DNA of 64,000 nt, from positions 1 to 64,000 of the forward strand of contig JBBDIT010000073.1 in NCBI GenBank assembly GCA_040880285.1, written 5' to 3'. Under the pieces are notes generated by a model. It searched no databases and was not told the origin of the DNA. It was given only the letters and a program-made list of their open reading frames with translations. This document shows positions 25,732 to 33,190 of the stretch, piece by piece. The translations under genes and the position numbers were made by a program. Origin of the DNA: JANQJA01 sp040880285. GTDB lineage: Bacteria; Pseudomonadota; Gammaproteobacteria; Pseudomonadales; Azotimanducaceae. Positions within the stretch are counted from its first letter, which is position 1. Each line of letters opens with the position of its first letter.

Positions 25732-26865
25732 CTAGCCGGCAGCAAACTTGATCAATACTCCAGCCGCCACGGCTGACCCGATAACACCCGCGACATTCGG
25801 CCCCATGGCGTGCATCAAAAGAAAGTTGTGTGGATTGGACTCAAGACCAACCTTACTGGCGACTCGTGCGGCCATAGGCACGGCCGAGACGCCAGCTGCG
25901 CCAATGAGTGGATTGATCTTCTGCCCGGGAATCAGGTTCATCAATTTGGCCATGATCACGCCTGCTGCCGTCCCGATGCAGAACGCGATCATGCCAAGCA
26001 CAAGGATGCCCAGGGTCTCAAGCACCAGAAATTGTTCTGCCCGCAATTTTGAACCTACCGCAAGACCCAGCATAATTGTGGTGATATTGATGAGCGCGTT
26101 TTGGGTGGTATCGCTTAACCTGTCAACCACACCGCACTCGCGCATCAGGTTGCCAAAACAAAACATACCAAGAAGTGGTGCAGCACTCGGTACCGCGAGC
26201 CCAACCAGAATTACCAACATGACAGGGAAGATAATCTTTTCCCGCCGCGTAACCACCCGCAGTTGTTTCATCTCGATACAACGCTCATCCCTGGTCGTCA
26301 GCAGCTTCATAATGGGCGGTTGGATCAATGGTACCAGGGCCATATAGGAGTAGGCAGCAACCGCGATCGCGCCGAGCAGCTGCGGCGCCAGCATTCCCGC
26401 AACATAAATGGCGGTTGGACCATCCGCGCCACCAATAATCCCGATGGCTGCCGCCTCTTGGATAGAAAACTGAAACCATCCGATATCGGTCAGGACCAGC
26501 GCACCAAGCAGGGTTGCAAATATCCCAAACTGTGCTGCCGCTCCCAGGAATAAGGTCTTCGGATTAGCGAGCATTGGGCCGAAGTCTGTCAGGGCACCAA
26601 CACCCATAAAAATGAGCAGCGGAAAGATACCAGTCTCGACACCCATCACATAGAACTGGTGCAGGATACCTCCACCTACCGCAATATCGACACCAGGTAT
26701 GTTGCTGAGGATGCAACCAAACCCGATTGGTACCAGCAGTAACGGTTCAAACCGTTTGGCAATGGCAAGGAATAAGAGGAGCAACCCGACAGCAATCATG
26801 GCTGTCTGCTCCAGTTGCAGTTGATAGACGCCAGTTGTCCGCCACAATTCTAAAACCTGTTCCAT
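25732..26865 (-). CDS. oadB: Sodium-pumping decarboxylase beta subunit (OadB)
   Basis: The 377-residue membrane protein is the sodium channel and decarboxylation subunit of the OadGAB pump. It shows about nine or more hydrophobic segments and the conserved G-A-L-T-D-F-G-P-M-L, G-G-A-D-G-P-T-A-I-Y with the key aspartate that binds sodium and the carboxybiotin proton, and a C-terminal N-F-L-L-M-H-A-M-G-P-N-V-A-G-V-I-G-S-A. It removes CO2 from carboxybiotin and exports sodium. It starts eight bases after oadA, as in the known operon. Confidence 0.95.
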   Translation of the reverse strand: MEQVLELWRTTGVYQLQLEQTAMIAVGLLLLFLAIAKRFEPLLLVPIGFGCILSNIPGVDIAVGGGILHQFYVMGVETGIFPLLIFMGVGALTDFGPMLANPKTLFLGAAAQFGIFATLLGALVLTDIGWFQFSIQEAAAIGIIGGADGPTAIYVAGMLAPQLLGAIAVAAYSYMALVPLIQPPIMKLLTTRDERCIEMKQLRVVTRREKIIFPVMLVILVGLAVPSAAPLLGMFCFGNLMRECGVVDRLSDTTQNALINITTIMLGLAVGSKLRAEQFLVLETLGILVLGMIAFCIGTAAGVIMAKLMNLIPGQKINPLIGAAGVSAVPMAARVASKVGLESNPHNFLLMHAMGPNVAGVIGSAVAAGVLIKFAAG

Positions 26866-26872
26866 GCGCAGC

Positions 26873-28654
26873 CTAGCCCAACGTCATCAATGTATCGCCA
26901 GCCGCGACAGCGTCACCCTCATCCACCAGAATGTCGGTGACCTGCCCGCCATTACCGGCTCGAATTTCCGTTTCCATCTTCATGGCTTCCAGTATCAGCA
27001 CCACATCACCACTTTCAACCTGATCGCCCTCGGCCACCACCAATTTAAAGACATTGCCGGCCATGGGTGCGGTAATACCAATCGAGCCTGAGGATTTAGC
27101 GGGTTTCTTTCGCTGTAATGTTTGATCTTTGCTCACCGGTGCCGCTGACGTAATGTCTCCACCTTCTGACACTTTGACGATATAGGCTTTGCCCTCAACC
27201 TCCACGGTGAATACCTCATTATCGCCAGTGGCCGCCGGCTCGACCGCATGATCGACGGGCTCTTTCGGCGCCGGTTCAAACGCCGATGCGTCGCCACGGT
27301 GGGCAAGGAACTTGATACCGGGTTGGGGGAATAACGCATAGGTCAGGACGTCATCGTCAATGTTTTCGCCGAACCGCAAACCTTTTTCAGTCTCCATTGC
27401 CAAAAGCTCTGCCTTGAGGCGCTCAAATTCAGGCTCCAGCTTGTCCGCCGGCCGACAGGTTATGGGCGTCGCACCAGCCAGGACCCGTTGCTGTAATTTT
27501 TCATTGACTGGTGCCGGGGTTGCACCATATTCGCCCGTCAAGACACCCTCGGTTTCCCTGGTAATGTTCTTGTAGCGTTCACCTGCCAGCACATTGAATA
27601 CCGCCTGGGTACCGACAATTTGAGAAGTCGGTGTCACCAGGGGAATGAATCCAAGATCCTCCCTTACCCGCGGGATTTCCAGCAATACCTCGTCCAGTCG
27701 ATCCAGGGCATTTTGTTCTTTGAGCTGATTTTCAAGGTTGGTCAGCATACCTCCCGGGACTTGCGCAACCAGGATACGGGAGTCGATTCCACGCAGCGAG
27801 CCTTCAAACCGCGCATACTTTTTTCGCACTTTCCTGAAATAAGCAGCAATTTCTTCCAGTAGTTCGATGTCCAGTCCGGTATCCCGATCCGTATCTCGCA
27901 ATATCGCCACCAACGTCTCGGTGGGAGAGTGCCCATAAGTCATACTCATGGACGAGATGGCAGTATCGACATTGTCGATACCAGCCTCAACCGACTTAAG
28001 ATACGTTGCCGTCGACATCCCTGTGGTCGCATGGCATTGCATATGAATCGGCACGCTAACAACTTTCTTAAGTTCTGTGATGAGTTCAAATGCGGTGTAA
28101 GGTGCAAGCAAACCCGCCATATCCTTGATGGCGATGGAATCTGCACCCATGCTTTCAAGACGCTTGCCCATATCGACCCATAGCTCGATGTTATGGACCG
28201 GACTTACGGTATACGAGAGCGCGCCCTGGGCATGTTTGGCCTGTTTGCGAACAGCGGCAATGGCGGCTTCAAGATTGCGGGGATCGTTCATCGCATCGAA
28301 GATGCGAAATATATCCACACCATTGACGGCCGCGCGTTCCACGAATTTCTCGACGATGTCGTCGGCGTAATGCCGATAACCGAGGATATTCTGGCCCCGA
28401 AACAGCATTTGCTGTGGAGTATTCGGCATGACCTTCTTGAGTTCACGAATCCGTTCCCACGGGTCTTCACCGAGATAGCGGATACAGGCATCGAAAGTAG
28501 CCCCACCCCAACTTTCGATGGACCAAAACCCGACCTGGTCGAGTTTTTCTGCGATTGGAATCATATCGTCCAGTCGCATGCGGGTGGCAAGCAGCGACTG
28601 GTGTGCATCGCGAAGTACCAACTCCGTGATCCCCAGGGGTTTTTTATCGCTCAT
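26873..28654 (-). CDS. oadA: Oxaloacetate decarboxylase alpha subunit, biotin-carrying (OadA)
   Basis: The 593-residue protein transfers the carboxyl group of oxaloacetate (or a related acid) to its own biotin. An HMGL-like TIM barrel with L-R-D-A-H-Q-S-L-L-A-T-R near residue 14 is followed by the conserved carboxylase domain and a C-terminal biotinyl domain with K559 in L-E-A-M-K-M-E-T. A linker of about 60 residues separates them. Pyruvate carboxylase subunit B has the same layout, but linkage to oadB and oadG makes the sodium pump the better call. Confidence 0.94.
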   Translation of the reverse strand: MSDKKPLGITELVLRDAHQSLLATRMRLDDMIPIAEKLDQVGFWSIESWGGATFDACIRYLGEDPWERIRELKKVMPNTPQQMLFRGQNILGYRHYADDIVEKFVERAAVNGVDIFRIFDAMNDPRNLEAAIAAVRKQAKHAQGALSYTVSPVHNIELWVDMGKRLESMGADSIAIKDMAGLLAPYTAFELITELKKVVSVPIHMQCHATTGMSTATYLKSVEAGIDNVDTAISSMSMTYGHSPTETLVAILRDTDRDTGLDIELLEEIAAYFRKVRKKYARFEGSLRGIDSRILVAQVPGGMLTNLENQLKEQNALDRLDEVLLEIPRVREDLGFIPLVTPTSQIVGTQAVFNVLAGERYKNITRETEGVLTGEYGATPAPVNEKLQQRVLAGATPITCRPADKLEPEFERLKAELLAMETEKGLRFGENIDDDVLTYALFPQPGIKFLAHRGDASAFEPAPKEPVDHAVEPAATGDNEVFTVEVEGKAYIVKVSEGGDITSAAPVSKDQTLQRKKPAKSSGSIGITAPMAGNVFKLVVAEGDQVESGDVVLILEAMKMETEIRAGNGGQVTDILVDEGDAVAAGDTLMTLG

Positions 28655-28838
28655 TTGGTATAGAGCCCTTATGCTTTGCTACGGATTCACGTAGATGTTG
28701 TGAATACTTCCATTGCCGTTTTTGGCGGCAAAAACATTGATATCACAAGCCAGAGCCCAAATCCATGCGCACTGGCCCGTGGATTGTGGTTCGGTTTGAA
28801 TTGTGCGCCCTGACCGGATCAGCTGGCACCGGGCGATT

Positions 28839-29060
28839 TCAAACCGGGCCACTACCTCGCCTTGCCTTGTATTGCTGTATCGCCTCAGATATTACTGCCA
28901 GCGTTGTCGGGTCAATGTTCTGGTCGTCCGGGCGAGGCACACCATCACCCAACCACTTCGACATCGCCATGGTCAGCAGGACCAGTGCCGTCAGGAATAG
29001 AAATACGGTGCCCATACCCAACAGTGCCAATTCCACACCCTGCATGACGATTTCTGACAT
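28839..29060 (-). CDS. oadG: Sodium-pumping decarboxylase gamma subunit (OadG)
   Basis: The 73-residue protein has a single N-terminal membrane helix (M-G-T-V-F-L-F-L-T-A-L-V-L-L-T) and a short charged tail, the OadG layout; it anchors the alpha subunit to beta. ATG 29060 gives the usual start M-S-E-I-V-M-Q-G-V-E; a frame to 29111 adds unlike residues. The metal-binding histidine-rich tail of some OadG proteins is absent. A 184-base gap to oadA holds nothing I can assign. Confidence 0.82.
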   Translation of the reverse strand: MSEIVMQGVELALLGMGTVFLFLTALVLLTMAMSKWLGDGVPRPDDQNIDPTTLAVISEAIQQYKARRGSGPV

Positions 29061-29118
29061 CTGCCTCTCCCGACCCTGAATTTGTACCGATAATACAGGA
29101 TTTGGACACAATCCGAAG

Positions 29119-29147
29119 TTGACGCGCTAGAGGCCCATCCACATAAT
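29119..29147 (+). promoter_or_regulatory. Promoter of the tRNA-Arg gene
   Basis: TTGACG (29119-29124) and CATAAT (29142-29147) are 17 bases apart, and transcription would start a few bases before the tRNA. The stretch between the -10 box and the gene, ACGCCCTCGCTGC, is GC-rich, as in stable-RNA promoters under stringent control. Confidence 0.7.
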
Positions 29148-29160
29148 ACGCCCTCGCTGC

Positions 29161-29237
29161 GCGCCCGTAGCTCAGTTGGATAGAGCACCAGGCTACGAAC
29201 TTGGGGGTCGGGAGTTCGAATCTCTCCGGGCGCGCCA
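29161..29237 (+). tRNA. tRNA-Arg (anticodon ACG)
   Basis: The acceptor stem GCGCCCG pairs with CGGGCGC (29227-29233); the anticodon stem CCAGG/CTTGG holds loop CTACGAA, so the anticodon is ACG (arginine CGN, A34 read as inosine). The T-loop TTCGAAT is present, and discriminator G plus CCA are encoded. A run of seven T follows. In related genomes tRNA-Arg and tRNA-Ser sit together next to csrA. Confidence 0.95.
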
Positions 29238-29271
29238 TTTTTTTCAATCAAGCGACGTTAAAATCACCAGG

Positions 29272-29371
29272 NNNNNNNNNNNNNNNNNNNNNNNNNNNNN
29301 NNNNNNNNNNNNNNNNNNNNNNNNNNNNNNNNNNNNNNNNNNNNNNNNNNNNNNNNNNNNNNNNNNNNNNN
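29272..29371. other. Assembly gap of 100 undetermined bases
   Basis: Exactly 100 N, the conventional length for a gap of unknown size. It falls right at the start of a repeated segment that also contains part of the tRNA-Ser gene, so a repeat probably broke the assembly. True gap length and content are unknown. Confidence 0.98.
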
Positions 29372-29426
29372 GGATACCAGGGATCAGAGTAGCGACAAGG
29401 TTTGATACGGAGAGGTGGCCGAGTGG
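29372..29426. repeat. Direct repeat copy 1: leader plus broken 5' end of tRNA-Ser
   Basis: These 55 bases are identical to 29516-29570, 144 bases downstream. They include the tRNA-Ser leader and its first 18 bases (GGAGAGGTGGCCGAGTGG), then diverge inside the D-loop. The copy starts exactly at the edge of the gap. Confidence 0.9.
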
Positions 29427-29515
29427 GCAATTCTTCAAAGAAGAATTGCGGGGGCTGAAGCGAGGGGCTCTGCCCCCGAGCGTTGAATCAGCCCCCGGAA
29501 CGAGGCGCCAGGGAC
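29427..29515. repeat. Palindrome-rich insert between the two tRNA-Ser repeat copies
   Basis: GCAATTCTT pairs with AAGAATTGC around a short loop. A second stem follows, in which GGGGGCTGA pairs with TCAGCCCCC around a loop with its own GGGGCTCTGCCCCC hairpin. The tail reads into the second repeat copy. The structure resembles an interspersed palindromic element lodged in the D-loop of a lost tRNA-Ser copy. Together with the gap there is no protein gene between 29238 and 29552. Confidence 0.65.
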
Positions 29516-29570
29516 GGATACCAGGGATCAGAGTAGCGACAAGGTTTGATACGGAGAGGTGGCCGAGTGG
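29516..29570. repeat. Direct repeat copy 2: leader plus intact tRNA-Ser start
   Basis: Identical to 29372-29426. Here the repeat runs on into the complete tRNA-Ser gene that begins at 29553. The 144-base spacing suggests one unit of a possible tandem array whose other units may lie in the gap. Confidence 0.9.
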
Positions 29571-29643
29571 TCGAAGGCGCTCCCCTGCTAAGGGAGTATG
29601 GGTTTAAAGCTCATCGAGGGTTCGAATCCCTCCCTCTCCGCCA
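29553..29643 (+). tRNA. tRNA-Ser (anticodon GCT)
   Basis: The acceptor stem GGAGAGG pairs with CCTCTCC; the anticodon stem CTCCC/GGGAG holds loop CTGCTAA, giving GCT for AGC/AGT serine codons. A long variable arm typical of class II tRNAs precedes the T-arm GAGGG-TTCGAAT-CCCTC; discriminator G and CCA are encoded. This is the only intact copy seen; its first 18 bases are duplicated at 29409-29426. Confidence 0.95.
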
Positions 29644-29819
29644 GAATCAAAAAGGTGCATACCGACCCGCAAACCCCGAATTATCCGCTGCTGCAGGGGC
29701 GCCAAGCACCAGCTTTCGGGCAGGAAAGAGGCCCGGACCACGTGACTCCCAGTGCCGGGGGTCCTTCGGGCGCCTGCGGCGACCCTCAGGACGACGGGAT
29801 GGCGCTTTATTACAGCCTA

Positions 29820-29854
29820 TTGACGAATTTCCAATAACTGGTAATATTACAGTT
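29820..29854 (+). promoter_or_regulatory. Promoter with overlapping operator for the PaaX-like gene
   Basis: TTGACG (29820-29825) and TAATAT (29842-29847) are 16 bases apart. AACTG (29836-29840) and CAGTT (29850-29854) form an inverted repeat around the -10 box, and a perfect GTAATATTAC palindrome (29841-29850) lies inside it. A CTGTAAT half-site recurs at the start codon. The layout suits repression by the adjacent regulator. The 5' leader would be only about 25 bases with no clear ribosome site. Bases 29644-29819 are GC-rich with several hairpins but no gene I can support. Confidence 0.62.
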
Positions 29855-29880
29855 TTTCGGTCCAAGTAATAAAACCTGTA

Positions 29881-30684
29881 ATGACTCCCGCCTCCATCAT
29901 TCTGGACTTGCTCCGGACCTATCGGCATCGCGGAACCGCAGTCAAAGAGATTATGGCTGCTGGCGCAATGTTTGATTTCAGCGAGAATGCCATGCGTGTC
30001 AATCTGTCCCGGCTGGTTGGACAGGGACTGGTAGAGAATTTCGAGCGCGGCTATTACCGTATCAGTGACCATGCTGACCCGGTCAATGAGTTCGTAGAAG
30101 CGTGGCGCGCGGGTGAAGACAGGGTTGGGCCATGGGACGGGGCCTCATGGCTGGTTGTCCATTCAAGCCATGAGGAGGCGCCAAAGCGCGGCTGGGCCCT
30201 GGACGCCAATGGGTTTCGCCAGATCGCAGAGGGACTTTGGGCAAGGCCCGATAATCTGAGTCTCACCCATGCAGCGCTCGATATGCGATTAAGGCAGCTG
30301 GGAGTGGACGCCAGGTCCGTGCTTCTCACCAACGCACAGATCGACAAGCGTTGTCAGGATGCGTGGCTAATCCAATTCGACCTGGACCGGCTGGTGACAA
30401 CTTATTCGGAGTCTGAAAAAGCCCTGCGACAAAGCGCCGCCAGGCTCACGAAACTACCACGGCGGGATGCGCTAAAAGAATCCTTCCACCTTGGCGGCGA
30501 GGCGGTCCACATCCTTGCCAAGGATCCACTCCTTCCGTCTGAGGTGATCGACACCACGCAGCGTAAGCAGCTTTGGGAGACAATGCTTGCCTACGACCGG
30601 CTTGGCCGTAACATTTGGACCACTCGCCTGTCCTCACCAGAGCGTATTCCGACACCACAACTGATAATTTCAAATACCCGTTGA
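29881..30684 (+). CDS. PaaX-like transcriptional regulator
   Basis: The 267-residue protein starts with a winged helix-turn-helix domain (about 1-65; T-A-V-K-E-I-M-A-A-G-A-M-F-D-F-S, then N-A-M-R-V-N-L-S-R-L recognition helix). A PaaX central domain follows (W-L-V-V-H-S-S-H-E and the recurring G-W-A-L-D-A-N-G-F), then a C-terminal helical domain. PaaX represses phenylacetate genes and is released by phenylacetyl-CoA. No paa genes are in view, so the ligand is probably another acyl-CoA. Just 9 bases downstream a fatty acid desaturase starts, which is the likely regulated partner. Confidence 0.8.
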   Translation: MTPASIILDLLRTYRHRGTAVKEIMAAGAMFDFSENAMRVNLSRLVGQGLVENFERGYYRISDHADPVNEFVEAWRAGEDRVGPWDGASWLVVHSSHEEAPKRGWALDANGFRQIAEGLWARPDNLSLTHAALDMRLRQLGVDARSVLLTNAQIDKRCQDAWLIQFDLDRLVTTYSESEKALRQSAARLTKLPRRDALKESFHLGGEAVHILAKDPLLPSEVIDTTQRKQLWETMLAYDRLGRNIWTTRLSSPERIPTPQLIISNTR

Positions 30685-30693
30685 GACCAGACC

Positions 30694-31599
30694 ATGAACC
30701 TGAGAGATATACTTAGTCGAGAAGAATTCCAGTCGGTTACCGCAAGAAACAATTGGCTCGGCGCACGCATAGTCCTGTTCGACTGGCTTATCATCGGTGG
30801 GACATTCTATCTGGCCGCTACCTATCCCAATCCACTGGTTTGGATTGTTGCGATTTTTATCCTGGGGGCTCGCCAACTGGGACTAGGCATTATTGTCCAT
30901 GAGACCGGACACAGGACACTATTTACGTCACCGCGACTCAATGATTTTGTTGGAAACTGGCTGGCAGGCTATTTTGTGTTTTCAAATAAGGATGCCTATA
31001 TGCGTGTCCACCTAAAACACCATCAGGAAGCAGGCACAGACAAGGATCCAGATCTTGCAAACTACGTAAACTATCCTATCGAGCGCACCAGTCTGCGACG
31101 CAAAATCTTGCGGGACATCACCGGGCAAGTGGGCTGGCGACGTATCAAATCCATTGTCAGGGCAGTATCCCGACTGCCAGAACTGGATCCGGAATCTCGC
31201 CGTTTCCTACTCGGCAGCCTTGGCATGAACCTTGGTCTATTGCTGGTACTGGCTGGCACAGGGCACGCGGCCCTGTATTTATTGTGGCTCATCGCCTTCA
31301 TGACCAGTCATATGCTGGTGAGCAGGATCCGCCAGATCGCAGAGCATGCAGCGGTACCGGACTTGTTTGACCCGGACCCACGTAAGAATACGCGCACGCT
31401 TTACATTAATTGGCTGGAGCGATTGTTGATCGCGCCTCACCACGTGAACTATCATCTGGAGCATCACCTGATGGCGTCTGTACCAATTTACAGGCTCAGG
31501 CAATTACACGAGTTGCTGTTAAAGAAGGGATTCTATGGAGGGGTAGATTTCGAATACGGCTACTTACGCCTGCTGAAGAGAGTGACTTCAGCTGCTTAA
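30694..31599 (+). CDS. Membrane fatty acid desaturase
   Basis: The 301-residue enzyme is a di-iron membrane desaturase. Its three histidine boxes are visible: H69-E-T-G-H73, H106-L-K-H-H110, and H-H-V-N-Y-H-L-E-H-H near residue 250. Four hydrophobic segments separate them. It would put a double bond into an acyl chain or a related lipid; a carotenoid or sphingolipid hydroxylase is also conceivable. It follows the PaaX-like gene by 9 bases, so one transcript is likely, and it is convergent with csrA. Confidence 0.87.
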   Translation: MNLRDILSREEFQSVTARNNWLGARIVLFDWLIIGGTFYLAATYPNPLVWIVAIFILGARQLGLGIIVHETGHRTLFTSPRLNDFVGNWLAGYFVFSNKDAYMRVHLKHHQEAGTDKDPDLANYVNYPIERTSLRRKILRDITGQVGWRRIKSIVRAVSRLPELDPESRRFLLGSLGMNLGLLLVLAGTGHAALYLLWLIAFMTSHMLVSRIRQIAEHAAVPDLFDPDPRKNTRTLYINWLERLLIAPHHVNYHLEHHLMASVPIYRLRQLHELLLKKGFYGGVDFEYGYLRLLKRVTSAA

Positions 31600-31617
31600 G
31601 GCACCGGCGGGATCAGG

Positions 31618-31812
31618 TCAAGTATCGGTGGTGCCTTCCTTATCGTCGCCTTCCGCCTGAATTTTCTGATAGATCTCTTCTCGATGAACCGAGACTTCTT
31701 TGGGTGCATTGACACCAATGCGTACCTGATTGCCTTTGACACCAAGCACTGTCACAGTGACGTTATCTCCGATCATCAGCGTCTCGCCAACTCTCCGGGT
31801 CAAAATTAACAT
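31618..31812 (-). CDS. csrA: Carbon storage regulator CsrA
   Basis: The 64-residue protein starts M-L-I-L-T-R-R-V-G-E-T-L and has the RNA-binding strand V-R-I-G-V-N-A-P-K-E-V-S-V-H-R-E-E-I-Y. CsrA binds GGA motifs in mRNA leaders and blocks or stabilises translation of carbon-storage, motility and virulence genes. An AGGAG-like box (AAAAGGAG) precedes the ATG. It sits after lysC, and the tRNA-Ser/tRNA-Arg pair that normally follows is displaced by two inserted genes here. Confidence 0.98.
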   Translation of the reverse strand: MLILTRRVGETLMIGDNVTVTVLGVKGNQVRIGVNAPKEVSVHREEIYQKIQAEGDDKEGTTDT

Positions 31813-31869
31813 TGCAATCTCCTTTTAAAATTCAGTTGTCCGTTCAAAGCCGATAGCCTTCAGGCGCTG

Positions 31870-33105
31870 CTAGCCCTTTGTGACTTCCGGCGCGAGCTCA
31901 AATGCAGAATGTAATGCCCTTGCCGCCAGTTCCAGGTACTTCTCGTCAATAACGACCGAGATTTTGATTTCTGAAGTCGAGATCATCTGAATATTGATGG
32001 ACTCCTCAGAAAGCACCCTGAACATTTTACTTGCAACACCCGCATGAGACCGCATACCAACCCCAACCAGGGACAACTTAGCAATTTTATTGTCGCCTGT
32101 CGCATCTGCTGCATCAATATCTGATGCCACTTTTTTCAGGATATTCAACGCCTGCTCGTAATCACCTCGACGTACGGTAAAGGTAAAGTCAGTACTACCG
32201 TCTGCGGAAACGTTCTGCACGATCATATCGACCTCGATATTGGCCTCACTGATCGGCCCCACTATTTTCGATGCAATCCCCGGCACATCCCGGACGCCGC
32301 GCATCGTCAGTTTGGCCTCGTCCCGGGTAAATGCGATCCCGGAAATAATTGGTTGCTCCATTCCGTCTTCCTCATCCGTAATCAACGTACCGGGCTTATC
32401 GAGAAAACTCGACATTACCCGAATGGGTACTTTGTATTTACTGGCAAATTCTACCGCGCGGGTATGCAACACTCGTGACCCCAGGCTTGCCAGTTCCAGC
32501 ATCTCCTCAAAGGTAATTCGTTCCAGGCACCGTGCATCTGTCACAACTCGTGGGTCAGTCGTATATACGCCCTCAACGTCGGTGTAAATCTGGCACTCGT
32601 CAGCTTTCAGCACCGCGGCCAGGGCGACTGCAGTGGTATCCGACCCACCGCGCCCGAGGGTTGTAATGTTGCCGTTCACATCGACACCCTGAAAGCCGGC
32701 AATTACGGGCACGACGCCGTCGCTGAGATCTGCTTTCAACCGGTTATCATTGATTTCAACGATGCGAGCACGCGTGTGGCTTGCATCGGTGGTGATCCTG
32801 ACTTGCCCACCGGTATAGGAACGTGCAGGACAACCCAACTTCATCAGCATCATCGCTAAAAGCGCAATCGTCACCTGTTCGCCAGTCGACAACAGCACAT
32901 CAACCTCACGGTACATCGCCGTATCGGTAACACCAACCTCTTTGGACAACTCATCCAGCCGGTCAGTTTCAAGCCCCATGGCTGATACCACAACAATTAC
33001 ATCGTGGCCCTGATTACGGGACCTGATAATGGTCTTTGCCACATTCTCAATATGCGAGATTGAGGCAACAGAGGTCCCACCAAACTTCTGGACAAATAGA
33101 GACAT
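31870..33105 (-). CDS. lysC: Aspartate kinase
   Basis: The 411-residue enzyme phosphorylates aspartate, the first step to lysine, methionine and threonine. It starts L-F-V-Q-K-F-G-G-T-S-V-A with the ATP-binding lysine, has G-R-G-G-S-D-T-T-A near residue 165, and two C-terminal ACT domains that sense lysine and/or threonine. It is the single-function, internally regulated form. ATG 33105 is preferred to TTG 33114. No lysine riboswitch lies in the 85-base gap. Confidence 0.96.
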   Translation of the reverse strand: MSLFVQKFGGTSVASISHIENVAKTIIRSRNQGHDVIVVVSAMGLETDRLDELSKEVGVTDTAMYREVDVLLSTGEQVTIALLAMMLMKLGCPARSYTGGQVRITTDASHTRARIVEINDNRLKADLSDGVVPVIAGFQGVDVNGNITTLGRGGSDTTAVALAAVLKADECQIYTDVEGVYTTDPRVVTDARCLERITFEEMLELASLGSRVLHTRAVEFASKYKVPIRVMSSFLDKPGTLITDEEDGMEQPIISGIAFTRDEAKLTMRGVRDVPGIASKIVGPISEANIEVDMIVQNVSADGSTDFTFTVRRGDYEQALNILKKVASDIDAADATGDNKIAKLSLVGVGMRSHAGVASKMFRVLSEESINIQMISTSEIKISVVIDEKYLELAARALHSAFELAPEVTKG

Positions 33106-33190
33106 ACAGGACAAACGTGAAATCAGGTATTCAAAGGGCGCCTATTAAACCGTAATCGCATCCCAATGGGAATGCGTCATTGCAAACTGT

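Noticed and set aside
29647..30072. 141-residue reverse frame between tRNA-Ser and the PaaX-like gene
   Set aside because: Overlaps the PaaX-like start and promoter; the arginine/proline-rich part comes from GC-rich hairpins.
33106..33190. Lysine riboswitch before lysC
   Set aside because: The 85-base gap is too short and has only one small hairpin (GCATTCCCATTGGGATGC).
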